Source of the DNA: Deltaproteobacteria bacterium
Lineage (GTDB): Bacteria; Myxococcota_A; UBA9042; DTJE01
Assembly (NCBI GenBank): GCA_029547805.1
Contig: JAKPOP010000005.1
Coordinates: forward strand, 1 to 46,555
Direction of reading: 5' to 3'
Length of the DNA: 46,555 bases
Shown piece by piece: positions 9,097 through 17,096 of the stretch (its first letter is position 1; the number at the start of each line of letters is the position of its first letter). The notes under the pieces are model-generated. The model saw nothing but the letters and a program-made list of their open reading frames with translations. It was not told where the DNA came from and searched no databases. Both the position numbers and the translations under genes were made by a program.

Positions 9097-10788
9097 ATGA
9101 ATCGCAGGTTCTTGCTGGTTCCCCTGGCGCTGGTGCTGGCTTGTGGCGGAGGATCCTCCGGGACCTCCGACACCGGGACGGACCACCCCACCCCCGATGT
9201 TCTTTCCGACGAAGGTGCCCCGCCGCCCGAGGACCCCGGCGTCGCCGATCGCGACGGAGACCTCCCGGAGGACGCCACCGAGGACCCGGGAATCAGGGAG
9301 ACGGGGCCCGTCGAGGACGTCCCCGCCGACTCGGGGCCCGAGACGGTGGTGCCCCCCATCCCCTTCGGGGCCGAGAATCGCGGCTACGTCGAGCGGCGGG
9401 CCATCGTCCACCTCCACTCCCAGTGGTCCCACGACGGTTGCTTCCCGGACCACGAGGGGATCGATCCGTCCCTGTTCCGGGTCTGCGAGGACGAGCACCG
9501 ACTGGCCCCCTGCCAGAACGGGATCTCCCTGGTCTTTCAGACCGACCATCCGGGCGACGTCCGGGATGCGACCTTCGAGGAGGCCCTTCACTACCGTCCC
9601 GAGGAGGGGGACACCCTGGTGCTGGACAGCCAGGGGCGGCCGGTGGCGAACCGGGTCTCCTGCCCCGAGGGCAGCCTGGTCCCGTCCTTCCTCTACTTCG
9701 TCGGGTGCGAGGGGAACAAGAACATGCCCATCGGCCTCTCGGCCCCGATCCCCCCGGAGGTCTTCTCGACGTCCTACCACGACGACGTTCCCCTGGGGCA
9801 GGTCCAGGCGGCCATCGCCCAGGTCCACGCCCAGGGCGGCTACGCCTTCGTGAACCACCCGGAGGAGACGGCCATCTCGGTCCAGCGCCTGGCCGAGGCC
9901 CCGGTGGATGGAATCGAGATCTTCAACGTCCATCCCATGCTCATGGACGCCCTCGTCTCGGGGCTGGACCGCTTCCTGCTGGTGGACCGCTTCATGGAGC
10001 CCGGGCGGCAGGTCCCGGACCCGGACCTGGCCCTGCTGCTGCTGCTCCAGCCGGTGGCCGAGGACCCTCGGAAGTTCGACGCCGTCGCGCCCCAGGTCCG
10101 GATGACCGCCTTCGGGGCCACGGACATCCATCGGAATGTGGAAATCCCCTCGCTGTGCTCCGACCTGGAGTCCTGCGAGCCCTTCACCAGCGACTTTCCC
10201 TACATGGCCCAGACGCTGGTCTCCGGGGGACCAGTGCCCCTCTCCGACGGGGACCGGTTCGATTCCTTCGGCCGTTCCTTCCGGTGGTTCGCGAACCGCG
10301 TCTGGCTGCATGCAGACCGGGCCGAGGACCCCGACGAGGCCCGAAACGCCGTGGGCCAGGGACGGCTCTACGTGGCCTTCGACCTGGTGGGCAGCCCCGA
10401 GGGCTTCGATTTCTTCGGAGTCCGGGAGGGTCAGCCGGTGGAAATGGGGCAGGAGGTCGCGGCGGAACCGGGCGTGGATCTCTACCTGCGGACGCCGACC
10501 CTGATTCCTCCCCCCTGGGGAATCACGGGAGTCGATCCATCGACCTATGGCACCGCCCGGATGACGACCCGGGTGATCCGGGCCACCGCCGATGGAGCCT
10601 CGGTGGTGGCCACCATCGAGGGACAGGGGCGGACCTGGACCCTGGCCAATGCCCCCGCAGGTTCATGGCGCGTCGAGGTCGACGTCGTGCCCCTGCACCT
10701 GGCGGACTCCCTGGACGCCCCGGGCCTGGAGGGCGTCGCCGAGGCCTCCTACCCCTACCTCTACAGCAACGCCCTCTTCTTGCGATGA
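9097..10788 (+). CDS. PHP-domain lipoprotein (predicted surface metallo-hydrolase)
   Basis: A 563-residue lipoprotein: signal peptide, lipobox LVLAC (Cys 16), then an acidic Pro-rich linker to about residue 85. The body has PHP (polymerase and histidinol phosphatase) metal-ligand motifs in order: HLHSQWSHDG (about 105), FQTDHP (about 147), FVNHPEE (about 251) and GATDIHRN (about 340). PHP enzymes are metal-dependent phosphoesterases; here the domain is exported and probably surface-attached, so the substrate is unknown. A GGAGGGAGG ribosome-binding site precedes ATG 9097; longer in-frame readings pass through the promoter region. It is followed by its own intergenic region, so it is probably monocistronic. 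Confidence 0.85.
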   Translation: MNRRFLLVPLALVLACGGGSSGTSDTGTDHPTPDVLSDEGAPPPEDPGVADRDGDLPEDATEDPGIRETGPVEDVPADSGPETVVPPIPFGAENRGYVERRAIVHLHSQWSHDGCFPDHEGIDPSLFRVCEDEHRLAPCQNGISLVFQTDHPGDVRDATFEEALHYRPEEGDTLVLDSQGRPVANRVSCPEGSLVPSFLYFVGCEGNKNMPIGLSAPIPPEVFSTSYHDDVPLGQVQAAIAQVHAQGGYAFVNHPEETAISVQRLAEAPVDGIEIFNVHPMLMDALVSGLDRFLLVDRFMEPGRQVPDPDLALLLLLQPVAEDPRKFDAVAPQVRMTAFGATDIHRNVEIPSLCSDLESCEPFTSDFPYMAQTLVSGGPVPLSDGDRFDSFGRSFRWFANRVWLHADRAEDPDEARNAVGQGRLYVAFDLVGSPEGFDFFGVREGQPVEMGQEVAAEPGVDLYLRTPTLIPPPWGITGVDPSTYGTARMTTRVIRATADGASVVATIEGQGRTWTLANAPAGSWRVEVDVVPLHLADSLDAPGLEGVAEASYPYLYSNALFLR

Positions 10789-10849
10789 GTCCCGGTCCCC
10801 GGCCCCCGCACCCCCATGGATGCCCCCTGCTCGTTGGTCCTCGCTGAAA

Positions 10850-10878
10850 CCGGCAGAGCCATGGCTTTCGGATATAAT
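10850..10878 (+). promoter_or_regulatory. Predicted promoter of the YqaA-like gene
   Basis: A perfect TATAAT (10873-10878) with CCGGCA 17 bases upstream (10850-10855) lies about 30 bases before ATG 10908. Confidence 0.55.
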
Positions 10879-10907
10879 TGCGCGCCTCGTTGCCGGAAGG
10901 GAGGACC

Positions 10908-11642
10908 ATGGCCGAACCTGTCACGACCCCGGCGGTGCCCTGGTGGCGCCTGCCGATGACCTGGATGAAGGGCCTCTATCACTGGGTGCTCCACTGGGCG
11001 GACACCCCCTACGGGGCCATTGCGCTGGCGATCCTGGCCTTCGCCGAATCGTCCTTCTTCCCGATTCCTCCGGACGTGCTGCTGATCGCACTGGTGCTGG
11101 GCCGGCGGGAGAAGTGGTTCCGCTACGCGGTGATCTGCACGGTGGGGTCGGTGCTGGGCGGCGCCTTTGGCTGGTGGCTGGGCCACGAGTTCTTCGGGGT
11201 GGTCAACGGCATCCTGGCCTGGCTCGTGGGTCCCGAGTCCTGGTACGGCCGAGGGGGGCCCGGCACCGAGGTGGTCACCCTGTCCGGCTACGACTTCTAC
11301 CGCCATCTGGCCGGGTCCGGAGCCGAGGGCCCCACCTCCCTGTTCCTGAAGGTGAAGGACCTCTATGACCAGAACGCCTTCCTGGCGGTCTTCGGCGCCG
11401 CCTTCAGCCCGATCCCGTACAAGGTCTTCACGGTGGCCGGGGGCTACTTCGCGATCCCCATGGAGACCCTGCTCGTGGCGTCCCTGATCGGGCGGGGCAT
11501 GCGGTTCTTCGCCGTGGCCATCCTGCTGTGGCTCTTCGGTCCGCCCATGAAGCGCTTCATCGACCGCTACTTCGACTGGCTGGCCCTGGCGTTCCTCGTG
11601 CTGCTGGTCGGGGGCTTCGTGGTGCTCAAGAAGGTCCTCTGA
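10908..11642 (+). CDS. YqaA/DedA-family membrane protein
   Basis: A 244-residue inner-membrane protein with several hydrophobic helices. The segment AESSFFPIPPDVLLIALVLG is the hallmark of the YqaA branch of the DedA (SNARE-associated) family, and FGAAFSPIPYKVFTVAGGYF is the second conserved re-entrant motif. DedA proteins are implicated in lipid-carrier flipping and envelope homeostasis. A roughly 50-residue hydrophilic loop (about residues 105-150) separates the halves. The start follows AAGGGAGG; a strong -10 (TATAAT) lies about 30 bases upstream. It converges on mutS2 with 21 bases between stops. Confidence 0.88.
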   Translation: MAEPVTTPAVPWWRLPMTWMKGLYHWVLHWADTPYGAIALAILAFAESSFFPIPPDVLLIALVLGRREKWFRYAVICTVGSVLGGAFGWWLGHEFFGVVNGILAWLVGPESWYGRGGPGTEVVTLSGYDFYRHLAGSGAEGPTSLFLKVKDLYDQNAFLAVFGAAFSPIPYKVFTVAGGYFAIPMETLLVASLIGRGMRFFAVAILLWLFGPPMKRFIDRYFDWLALAFLVLLVGGFVVLKKVL

Positions 11643-11663
11643 CACGGGGTCCGGCCCCGGCGG

Positions 11664-14114
11664 TCACAGCGCCAGCAGCACGAAGGTAACCCCCTCTCCG
11701 CCCTCGCGGGTCTCCCCGGGGCGGAACGATCGACAGTAGCGGCTCTTCTTCAAGTACTCCCGGATGGCCTTCCGGAGAGCCGAGGTCCCGATCCCATGAA
11801 TGACCAGGACCTCGGGGTCCTCTCGGAGCCATGCCTGATCCAGAAAGGCCTCCAGGGCCGCCAGGGCCTCGTCGGCCCGCATCCCCCGGACGTCGAGGGT
11901 GTTGGTCTCGGTCCGGATGAAGCCCCCCTCCCGGGACTCCGGTGGAGGCGGCGGTGGACGCGACGGCTCCGGTGGTCTTGGGGGATCCTTCCGGGACGGG
12001 CCGCCGACCGGAGGACCGGAAGAGGCCCCCGGATCCGGAACCCGCAGGTCCGTCCGTTTCACCGGGGTCCGGAGAAGGCCCACCTGCACGACACCGCGCT
12101 TCCCGTCCGGCGCCACCTCGACCACCCGTCCCACCGCCCGGAGGGGCACCACATAGGCCAGGGTCCCCTCCCGGAAGGACTCGGCCGGGAGCGGCTCGCT
12201 GGGCGCCCGCGTCTCCTCCTCCCGATCCATCTCCCGTCGAACCTCGCGCTTCCGCTCGGTCACCTGTTGCCGGCGGGCCTTCACGGTCTCCACGGCGGTC
12301 GGTTCGGCCATGCGCGCCTTCTCGGCCCGGGCCTGCCGGGCGATGGCCTCCAATTCCTCCTCCAGCCGCTTCATCTTCTGGAGCACCTCCCTTCGGGCCT
12401 CGTGGACCAGCCGGTCCGAGTCGTTCCGGATCCGGTGGAGTTCCTTCTCGTAGCGCCGCTTGTCCTCCGCCAGCCGACGCTTGAGGTCCTCCGTCTCCCG
12501 CTTCTCCTGCTCCAGGGCCGCCTTCAAGGCCCGCGCCGCGGCCAGGGCCTCCTCCAACTGCCGCTCCTGGTCCCCCACCAGGGCCCGGGCCCGGGCCAGG
12601 ATGTCCTCGGACAGCCCCACTTGCCTGGCAATCTCGAAGGGATTGGACTCCCCCGCCTCCCCGAGGGACAGGGAGTAATCTGGCAGTCCCGTCTTCGGAT
12701 CGAGTCCCATCCGGCCATTGCGGAATCGCGGGTCCTCGGCGCCCCGCCGCTTGAGGCCGTCGAAGTGGGTGGCCACGAGGCACTCGGCGCCCCGCTCCAC
12801 CAGGGCCTCGATGATGGCGATGGCCAGCGCCTCTCCGCGCCGGGGCTCGGTCCCCGTTCCCAGTTCGTCCAGCAGCACGAGCACCCGTCCCCGGGCTCCC
12901 TCCAGGGCCTCCATCACCCGGGAGACCTGCCCCGTGAAGGTGCTCAGGGCACGATCCATGCTGGTCGGGTCCCCGATCACCGTGAAGACCCGGGCGTACT
13001 CCGGCAGGACCGTCCCTTCCCGCACCGGGGGCAGGAGCCCGTGCTGGACCATCAGCACGCAGAGGCCCACGGTGGACAGGGCCACCGACTTTCCGCCGGC
13101 ATTGGGCCCCGAGAGGATCAAGGCGCCTCCCGATCCCCCGCCGGGCATCTCCAGGGAGGTCGGGACCACCGTGCGACCCAGGAGCAGCAGCAGGGGATTC
13201 CGGGCCTCGACCACCCGGAGCACCTCTCCACCGATCGTGGGCCGCCGGCCCCCCATCGCCCGGGCCAGACGGGCCCGGCCCAGGATCGCGTCCAGGCGCC
13301 ACAGGGCATCGGCGATCCGTGCCGCCGCCTCGGCCTGGCGCCCGATCAGCCGGGACCGATCGGCCAGCACCGCGTGCTCCTCCGCCGCGATGCCCTCCAG
13401 CACCATCTTGAGGTGGTTGTTCTCCTCCACGATGGACTGGGGCTCGATGAAGAGGGTCTGCCCGGTCTGGGAGGCCCCATGGAGGATGCCCACCACGAAC
13501 CGGTGGTCCTCGGCCTTCACCGGCAGGACGTAGCGGCCCTCCCGGATGGTGTAGTAGTCGTCCTGGAGCATCGGCCGGATTCGCTCGTCCCGGGTCATCT
13601 CCTCCACCAGGGCCTTCACGCGCCGCTGCAGCGTCAGGGCCCGCGCCCGGAGTTCCGCGAGCCGGGGCGATGCGTCATCCCGAATGCGCCCTTCCTCATC
13701 GAAGGCACCCAGGACGAACTCCGCGACGGTTCCCAGGTCCGGCAACGGCTGCACCAGCGCCGCGAGGCTCGGGGCCCGGAGGTCCAGGGCCATCAAGGCC
13801 CGCCGGGCCCTCGCACCGGCCTCGATCATCCGGGCGCAGGCGATCAGTTCCTGGGCGGACAGCACCGCCCCCTTCGCCGCCGCCTGGAACCGGGGAACCA
13901 TGTCCTCCACGCCGTCCAGGGACGGGCGGTCCGGGTGGTCCAGGAGCCAGAGGGCCTCCTCCACCAGCCAGAGTTCCCGGTCGATCTCCGGGAGGCCCCC
14001 TGCCAGTGGCGTCGCCTGGAGGACCCGCTCCCTCCCGCGCATCGTCTGGCAGAGATCGGCCGCCGCCTCCAGGATCCGGGGGAACTGGAGGTCCGAACGT
14101 GTCCGCGCGTCCAT
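11664..14114 (-). CDS. mutS2: Endonuclease MutS2 (MutS family ATPase with Smr domain)
   Basis: An 816-residue MutS2. The core/lever region (1-330) is followed by the ATPase: Walker A GPNAGGKS (about 337), Walker B VLVLLDELGTGTEP (about 411) and ATHFDGLK. A long charged coiled coil runs from about 515 to 640. A Pro-rich linker leads to a C-terminal Smr nuclease domain (LDVRGMRADEALAALE at about 738; HGIGTSALR). MutS2 acts on branched DNA to limit recombination and, in some bacteria, rescues collided ribosomes. AGGAGG lies 8 bases before ATG 14114. It sits 30 bases downstream of argF on the same strand, so the two are probably cotranscribed. Confidence 0.95.
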   Translation of the reverse strand: MDARTRSDLQFPRILEAAADLCQTMRGRERVLQATPLAGGLPEIDRELWLVEEALWLLDHPDRPSLDGVEDMVPRFQAAAKGAVLSAQELIACARMIEAGARARRALMALDLRAPSLAALVQPLPDLGTVAEFVLGAFDEEGRIRDDASPRLAELRARALTLQRRVKALVEEMTRDERIRPMLQDDYYTIREGRYVLPVKAEDHRFVVGILHGASQTGQTLFIEPQSIVEENNHLKMVLEGIAAEEHAVLADRSRLIGRQAEAAARIADALWRLDAILGRARLARAMGGRRPTIGGEVLRVVEARNPLLLLLGRTVVPTSLEMPGGGSGGALILSGPNAGGKSVALSTVGLCVLMVQHGLLPPVREGTVLPEYARVFTVIGDPTSMDRALSTFTGQVSRVMEALEGARGRVLVLLDELGTGTEPRRGEALAIAIIEALVERGAECLVATHFDGLKRRGAEDPRFRNGRMGLDPKTGLPDYSLSLGEAGESNPFEIARQVGLSEDILARARALVGDQERQLEEALAAARALKAALEQEKRETEDLKRRLAEDKRRYEKELHRIRNDSDRLVHEARREVLQKMKRLEEELEAIARQARAEKARMAEPTAVETVKARRQQVTERKREVRREMDREEETRAPSEPLPAESFREGTLAYVVPLRAVGRVVEVAPDGKRGVVQVGLLRTPVKRTDLRVPDPGASSGPPVGGPSRKDPPRPPEPSRPPPPPPESREGGFIRTETNTLDVRGMRADEALAALEAFLDQAWLREDPEVLVIHGIGTSALRKAIREYLKKSRYCRSFRPGETREGGEGVTFVLLAL

Positions 14115-14144
14115 CCCGCGAACCTCCTGAGGAGAGGGGGAGGG

Positions 14145-15128
14145 TCAGGCCCCGAGCGTGGCGACCATCACGGCCTGGATCGTGTGAACCCGGTTCTCGG
14201 CCTCGTCGAAGACCCGACTGGCGGGACCCTCGAAGACCTCGTCCTCGACCTCGCAGATCTCGGGGAACTGCTGCGCCAGGTCCGTTTCGTGATTGTGGAA
14301 CGCGGGCAGGCAGTGCAGGAAGACGGTCTCCCGGAGCCCCGTCGCCGACAGCATCTCCCGGGTGATCCGGTAGGGTCGCAACAGGGCAATGCGCTCGGGG
14401 ATCTTGGCCTCCTCGCCCATCGAGGCCCAGACGTCCGTGTAGAGGGCATGGGCGCCTCGAACCCCCTGGACCACGTCATCGGTCACCGTCACCCGACCGC
14501 CGGTCCCCTGGGCGACCTGTCGAGCCGCCTCCAGCACGTCGGCCCGCGGGTGGAGGGAGACGGGCGCCACGATCCGCACGTCCATGCCCATCTTCGCGCA
14601 TCCCACCAGCAACTCGTTGGCCATGTTGTTCCGGCCGTCGCCCACATAGGCGAGGGCCAGACCGCGCAGATTGCGCCCGAACTCCTCCTGCAGGGTCAGG
14701 AGGTCCGCGAGGACCTGGGTCGGGTGCCAGTCGTCGGTCAGGCCGTTCCAGACCGGGACGCCGGCGAAGCGGGCCAGTTCCTCCACCACCGCCTGTCGAA
14801 ACCCCCGGAACTGGATGCCGTCGAACATCCGTCCCAGGACCCGGGCCGTGTCCGCCACGCTCTCTTTCTTTCCGAACTGGATGTCGCCCTTGCCAAGGTA
14901 TTCGGGATGGGCCCCTTCCCGGATGCAGGCGGTGACGAAGGCGCACCGGGTCCGGGTGGAGGGCTTTTCGAAGATCAGGGCGACGGTCTTCCCTTCCAGG
15001 GCATGGCCACGCCCGCCGGACCGGTGCCGGGCCTTGAGAGTCGCCGCCAGGTCCAGCACCTCCCGGACCTCCGCAGGCGTGAAATCCAGCAGTTTCAACA
15101 GGGAACGTCCCTTCCAGGAACTTGCCAT
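14145..15128 (-). CDS. argF: Ornithine carbamoyltransferase
   Basis: A 327-residue enzyme of normal length that makes citrulline from ornithine and carbamoyl phosphate in arginine synthesis. Carbamoyl-phosphate site STRTRC is at residues 57-62. Further signatures are KESVADTARVLGRMFDGIQ, VWNGLTDDWHPTQVLADLLT and the ornithine-site loop FLHCLPAFHN near 270. An arcB-like catabolic role cannot be excluded from sequence, but no arcA or arcC is nearby. The start at 15128 follows GAGGAGG; the reading to 15191 adds unconserved sequence. It heads an argF-mutS2 operon and diverges from the kinase pair. Confidence 0.94.
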   Translation of the reverse strand: MASSWKGRSLLKLLDFTPAEVREVLDLAATLKARHRSGGRGHALEGKTVALIFEKPSTRTRCAFVTACIREGAHPEYLGKGDIQFGKKESVADTARVLGRMFDGIQFRGFRQAVVEELARFAGVPVWNGLTDDWHPTQVLADLLTLQEEFGRNLRGLALAYVGDGRNNMANELLVGCAKMGMDVRIVAPVSLHPRADVLEAARQVAQGTGGRVTVTDDVVQGVRGAHALYTDVWASMGEEAKIPERIALLRPYRITREMLSATGLRETVFLHCLPAFHNHETDLAQQFPEICEVEDEVFEGPASRVFDEAENRVHTIQAVMVATLGA

Positions 15129-15162
15129 GGGTGCCTCCTCGGGTTCCAGAAAAGCCGCCGGG

Positions 15163-15191
15163 AGCATGCCCGATCCTGACCCGGCAATCAA
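15163..15191 (-). promoter_or_regulatory. Candidate promoter of argF
   Basis: The minus strand has TTGATT (15191-15186), 17 bases, then CATGCT (15168-15163), about 35 bases before the argF start. The -10 is poor, so this is a weak call. Confidence 0.33.
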
Positions 15192-15214
15192 GCCGCCGAC
15201 CGGGTCCCGATCCC

Positions 15215-15233
15215 CGGCGGCATCATGCCGCCG
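15215..15233. promoter_or_regulatory. Perfect palindrome between divergent argF and kinase genes
   Basis: CGGCGGCAT-C-ATGCCGCCG is a 9+1+9 inverted repeat. It sits between the predicted argF -35 (15191) and the kinase -35 (15238), where an operator for either gene would be expected. No regulator gene is adjacent. Confidence 0.5.
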
Positions 15234-15237
15234 ATCC

Positions 15238-15267
15238 TTGACCCGAGGCGGGACGCCGGTCCAGAAT
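15238..15267 (+). promoter_or_regulatory. Predicted promoter of the tandem kinase genes
   Basis: TTGACC (15238-15243), 18 bases, then CAGAAT (15262-15267) lies about 35 bases upstream of ATG 15302. Confidence 0.5.
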
Positions 15268-15301
15268 CGGCGGTGCCGCGCTTCGGGGAGGTCCCTGGGC
15301 C

Positions 15302-16072
15302 ATGAACTTCCACATCGGGATCATGGGCAACCTGTTCTCGGGCAAGACGACCCTGATGACGATGCTGGCTCGGGACCCCTACCGGACCGACCTCTCGGAG
15401 ATCCTCGGCGGGGCCGAGATCCACACCTTCTCGGAGCGGGTGGAGAACGGCAGCCTCACGGATCAGTGCCTCGCGCTCTTCTACCAGGACCGGAAGGCCC
15501 ACATCTTCGCCACCGAGACGGCCTTCCTGCACATGCGGACGCTGCAGCAGCGGGAGATTCGCCACCTGATGACCCGGGAGAGTCGGGTCCCGGTGCTGGT
15601 CCTCGAGGACCGCCCCTTCCTGGATGGCCCCGAGGTCTTCGTGAAGCGCATGGTGGACGCCGGAGAGATGCCCCAGCCCCATGCGCGCCTCTACCGGACC
15701 CTGCTCCTGCAGACGCTCCAGACGGAACACATCCGTCTGCCGGACCTGACCGTCTATCTGCGGACCGAGCCGGATCAACTGGATCGCAGGCGCCAGAAAC
15801 GCACCGCCTCCGGGGATTCCTACGCCGCAGGAATCACCACGGACTATCTCCGGGAGATTCATCGCTGCTACGAGGACGTGGTCTGCCACTGGCCCCGGGT
15901 CCTGCTGGGCTACCGGGAGCATGCCATCGTGCCCCCCGATGCGGACCTGCTGGTGCTGCCGGCCGAGATCGACATGGAGGAACACCCCGACTACGTCCAC
16001 GTCGCGGCGGCGACGATCCGGGAGAAGGTGCGACGGATGGTCAGCGCCCGGAAGGCCTACTACCATGAGTGA
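15302..16072 (+). CDS. Deoxynucleoside kinase-like P-loop protein, first of a tandem pair
   Basis: A 256-residue cytoplasmic protein with a P-loop GNLFSGKTT (residues 9-17) and a dNK-type ERS-like motif (VLEDRPFLDGPEVFV, about 102). An Arg-rich lid region (RTEPDQLDRRRQKR) follows. The fold order matches the bacterial deoxyadenosine/deoxyguanosine kinase family, which phosphorylates deoxynucleosides for salvage. It is longer than typical members (about 205-220) and diverged around the substrate site, so specificity is unknown. GGGGAGG lies about 10 bases upstream of the ATG. Its last 8 bases overlap the next gene, a second homologue, suggesting the products work together. Confidence 0.82.
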   Translation: MNFHIGIMGNLFSGKTTLMTMLARDPYRTDLSEILGGAEIHTFSERVENGSLTDQCLALFYQDRKAHIFATETAFLHMRTLQQREIRHLMTRESRVPVLVLEDRPFLDGPEVFVKRMVDAGEMPQPHARLYRTLLLQTLQTEHIRLPDLTVYLRTEPDQLDRRRQKRTASGDSYAAGITTDYLREIHRCYEDVVCHWPRVLLGYREHAIVPPDADLLVLPAEIDMEEHPDYVHVAAATIREKVRRMVSARKAYYHE

Positions 16073-17048
16073 CCTGCGGAACATCCTGGAGGTCCGGGAG
16101 GACCCCACGATCCGGCGCCATCAGGTGGCCCATCGCCTGACCAGCGTGGAGCGCCGGCTGATGCGCCACTTCCTGGATCATCGGAGCCTGGTCGTCTGCG
16201 TGGGGAACATCGGTGCCGGGAAGTCATCGCTGGTAAAACTGCTGGCCTTCAATACCGGGATGAACGCCCTCTTCGAACTCCCCGACGAGGGGTTCGAGGA
16301 CCACATCCCGGAGAACGAGGCCCTCGTGAGCCTGCTGGCCACGGCCAAGCAGATGGTCCGGCGGACCCTCCGGGAGTACTACGGCGCCATTCACGACTTC
16401 GTGGCGATGCAGCAGCGGGGACTGGCCCCCGAGGACCCGTCGCTCGCGGAGGCCCGTCGGCGCCTCAACAAGGGGGCCCTGGACATCCAGCACGCCTACC
16501 TGGACCTGCGGCGAATGCAGCTGCTGGCGGTGCCTTCCTTGAGCCGGAGCACGGTGGTGGACGGGTCGCCGCTGGCGGATCGCTACGCCTTCTGCGAGGT
16601 GCTGCACCGGGACCTGGAGGTCCCCTACCTGAGCGCCGATGGACTCGAGGAGATCGACCGCCGTCTTCGGGAGGAGTTCCAGCCCCTGGTACGCCCGGAC
16701 CTCCTGATCCTGCTGGAGGGGCCCCTGCCGCTCTTGTTCCGGAACATCCAGGACCGGGCCCGGGGCGAGGAGGGCGCCGATCAGGGTCCCGAGACCGAGG
16801 TCCCCGAGGGGCTGGCCCGACTCGTCCGGGGGCTTGCGCGGCGCTACGGCGAGATGATCCCGGTGCTCCGCCGGGAGGGCTGGTACACCGGTCCCGTCTT
16901 GCGGATCGACGTCTCCCGCCTGGACTTCGTGTCCAACGTGCGGCACCTGATCGCGGTGTACGAGGCCGTCGAACACCTCCTGTCGACCGGGACCCAACTG
17001 CCCCTCTTTCCAGCCAACGAGAACGGGCGGGCCCAGCCCCCGCAGTAA
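16065..17048 (+). CDS. Deoxynucleoside kinase-like P-loop protein, second of a tandem pair
   Basis: A 327-residue protein with P-loop GNIGAGKS (residues 47-54) after a 40-residue N-terminal extension. The expected E/D-R-S motif reads VVDGSPLADRYAF (about 165), so the usual Arg is replaced by Gly. The C-terminal part (LRIDVSRLDFVSN) resembles the end of dNK proteins. ATG 16065 overlaps the end of the preceding gene by 8 bases; earlier in-frame codons lie inside that gene. In some Lactobacillus species tandem dNK genes encode a heterodimer, which would fit here. The altered motif could mean a regulatory or pseudo-kinase subunit. It converges with the GH5-like gene, 48 bases apart. Confidence 0.8.
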   Translation: MSDLRNILEVREDPTIRRHQVAHRLTSVERRLMRHFLDHRSLVVCVGNIGAGKSSLVKLLAFNTGMNALFELPDEGFEDHIPENEALVSLLATAKQMVRRTLREYYGAIHDFVAMQQRGLAPEDPSLAEARRRLNKGALDIQHAYLDLRRMQLLAVPSLSRSTVVDGSPLADRYAFCEVLHRDLEVPYLSADGLEEIDRRLREEFQPLVRPDLLILLEGPLPLLFRNIQDRARGEEGADQGPETEVPEGLARLVRGLARRYGEMIPVLRREGWYTGPVLRIDVSRLDFVSNVRHLIAVYEAVEHLLSTGTQLPLFPANENGRAQPPQ

Positions 17049-17096
17049 CACAGGAGTTCCCGACAGGCTCCCGGAGCGCTGCCCGACCACGGACCT

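Noticed and set aside
11796-15179. 1127-codon open frame on the + strand
   Set aside because: It is antisense to mutS2 and argF, which have clear catalytic motifs.
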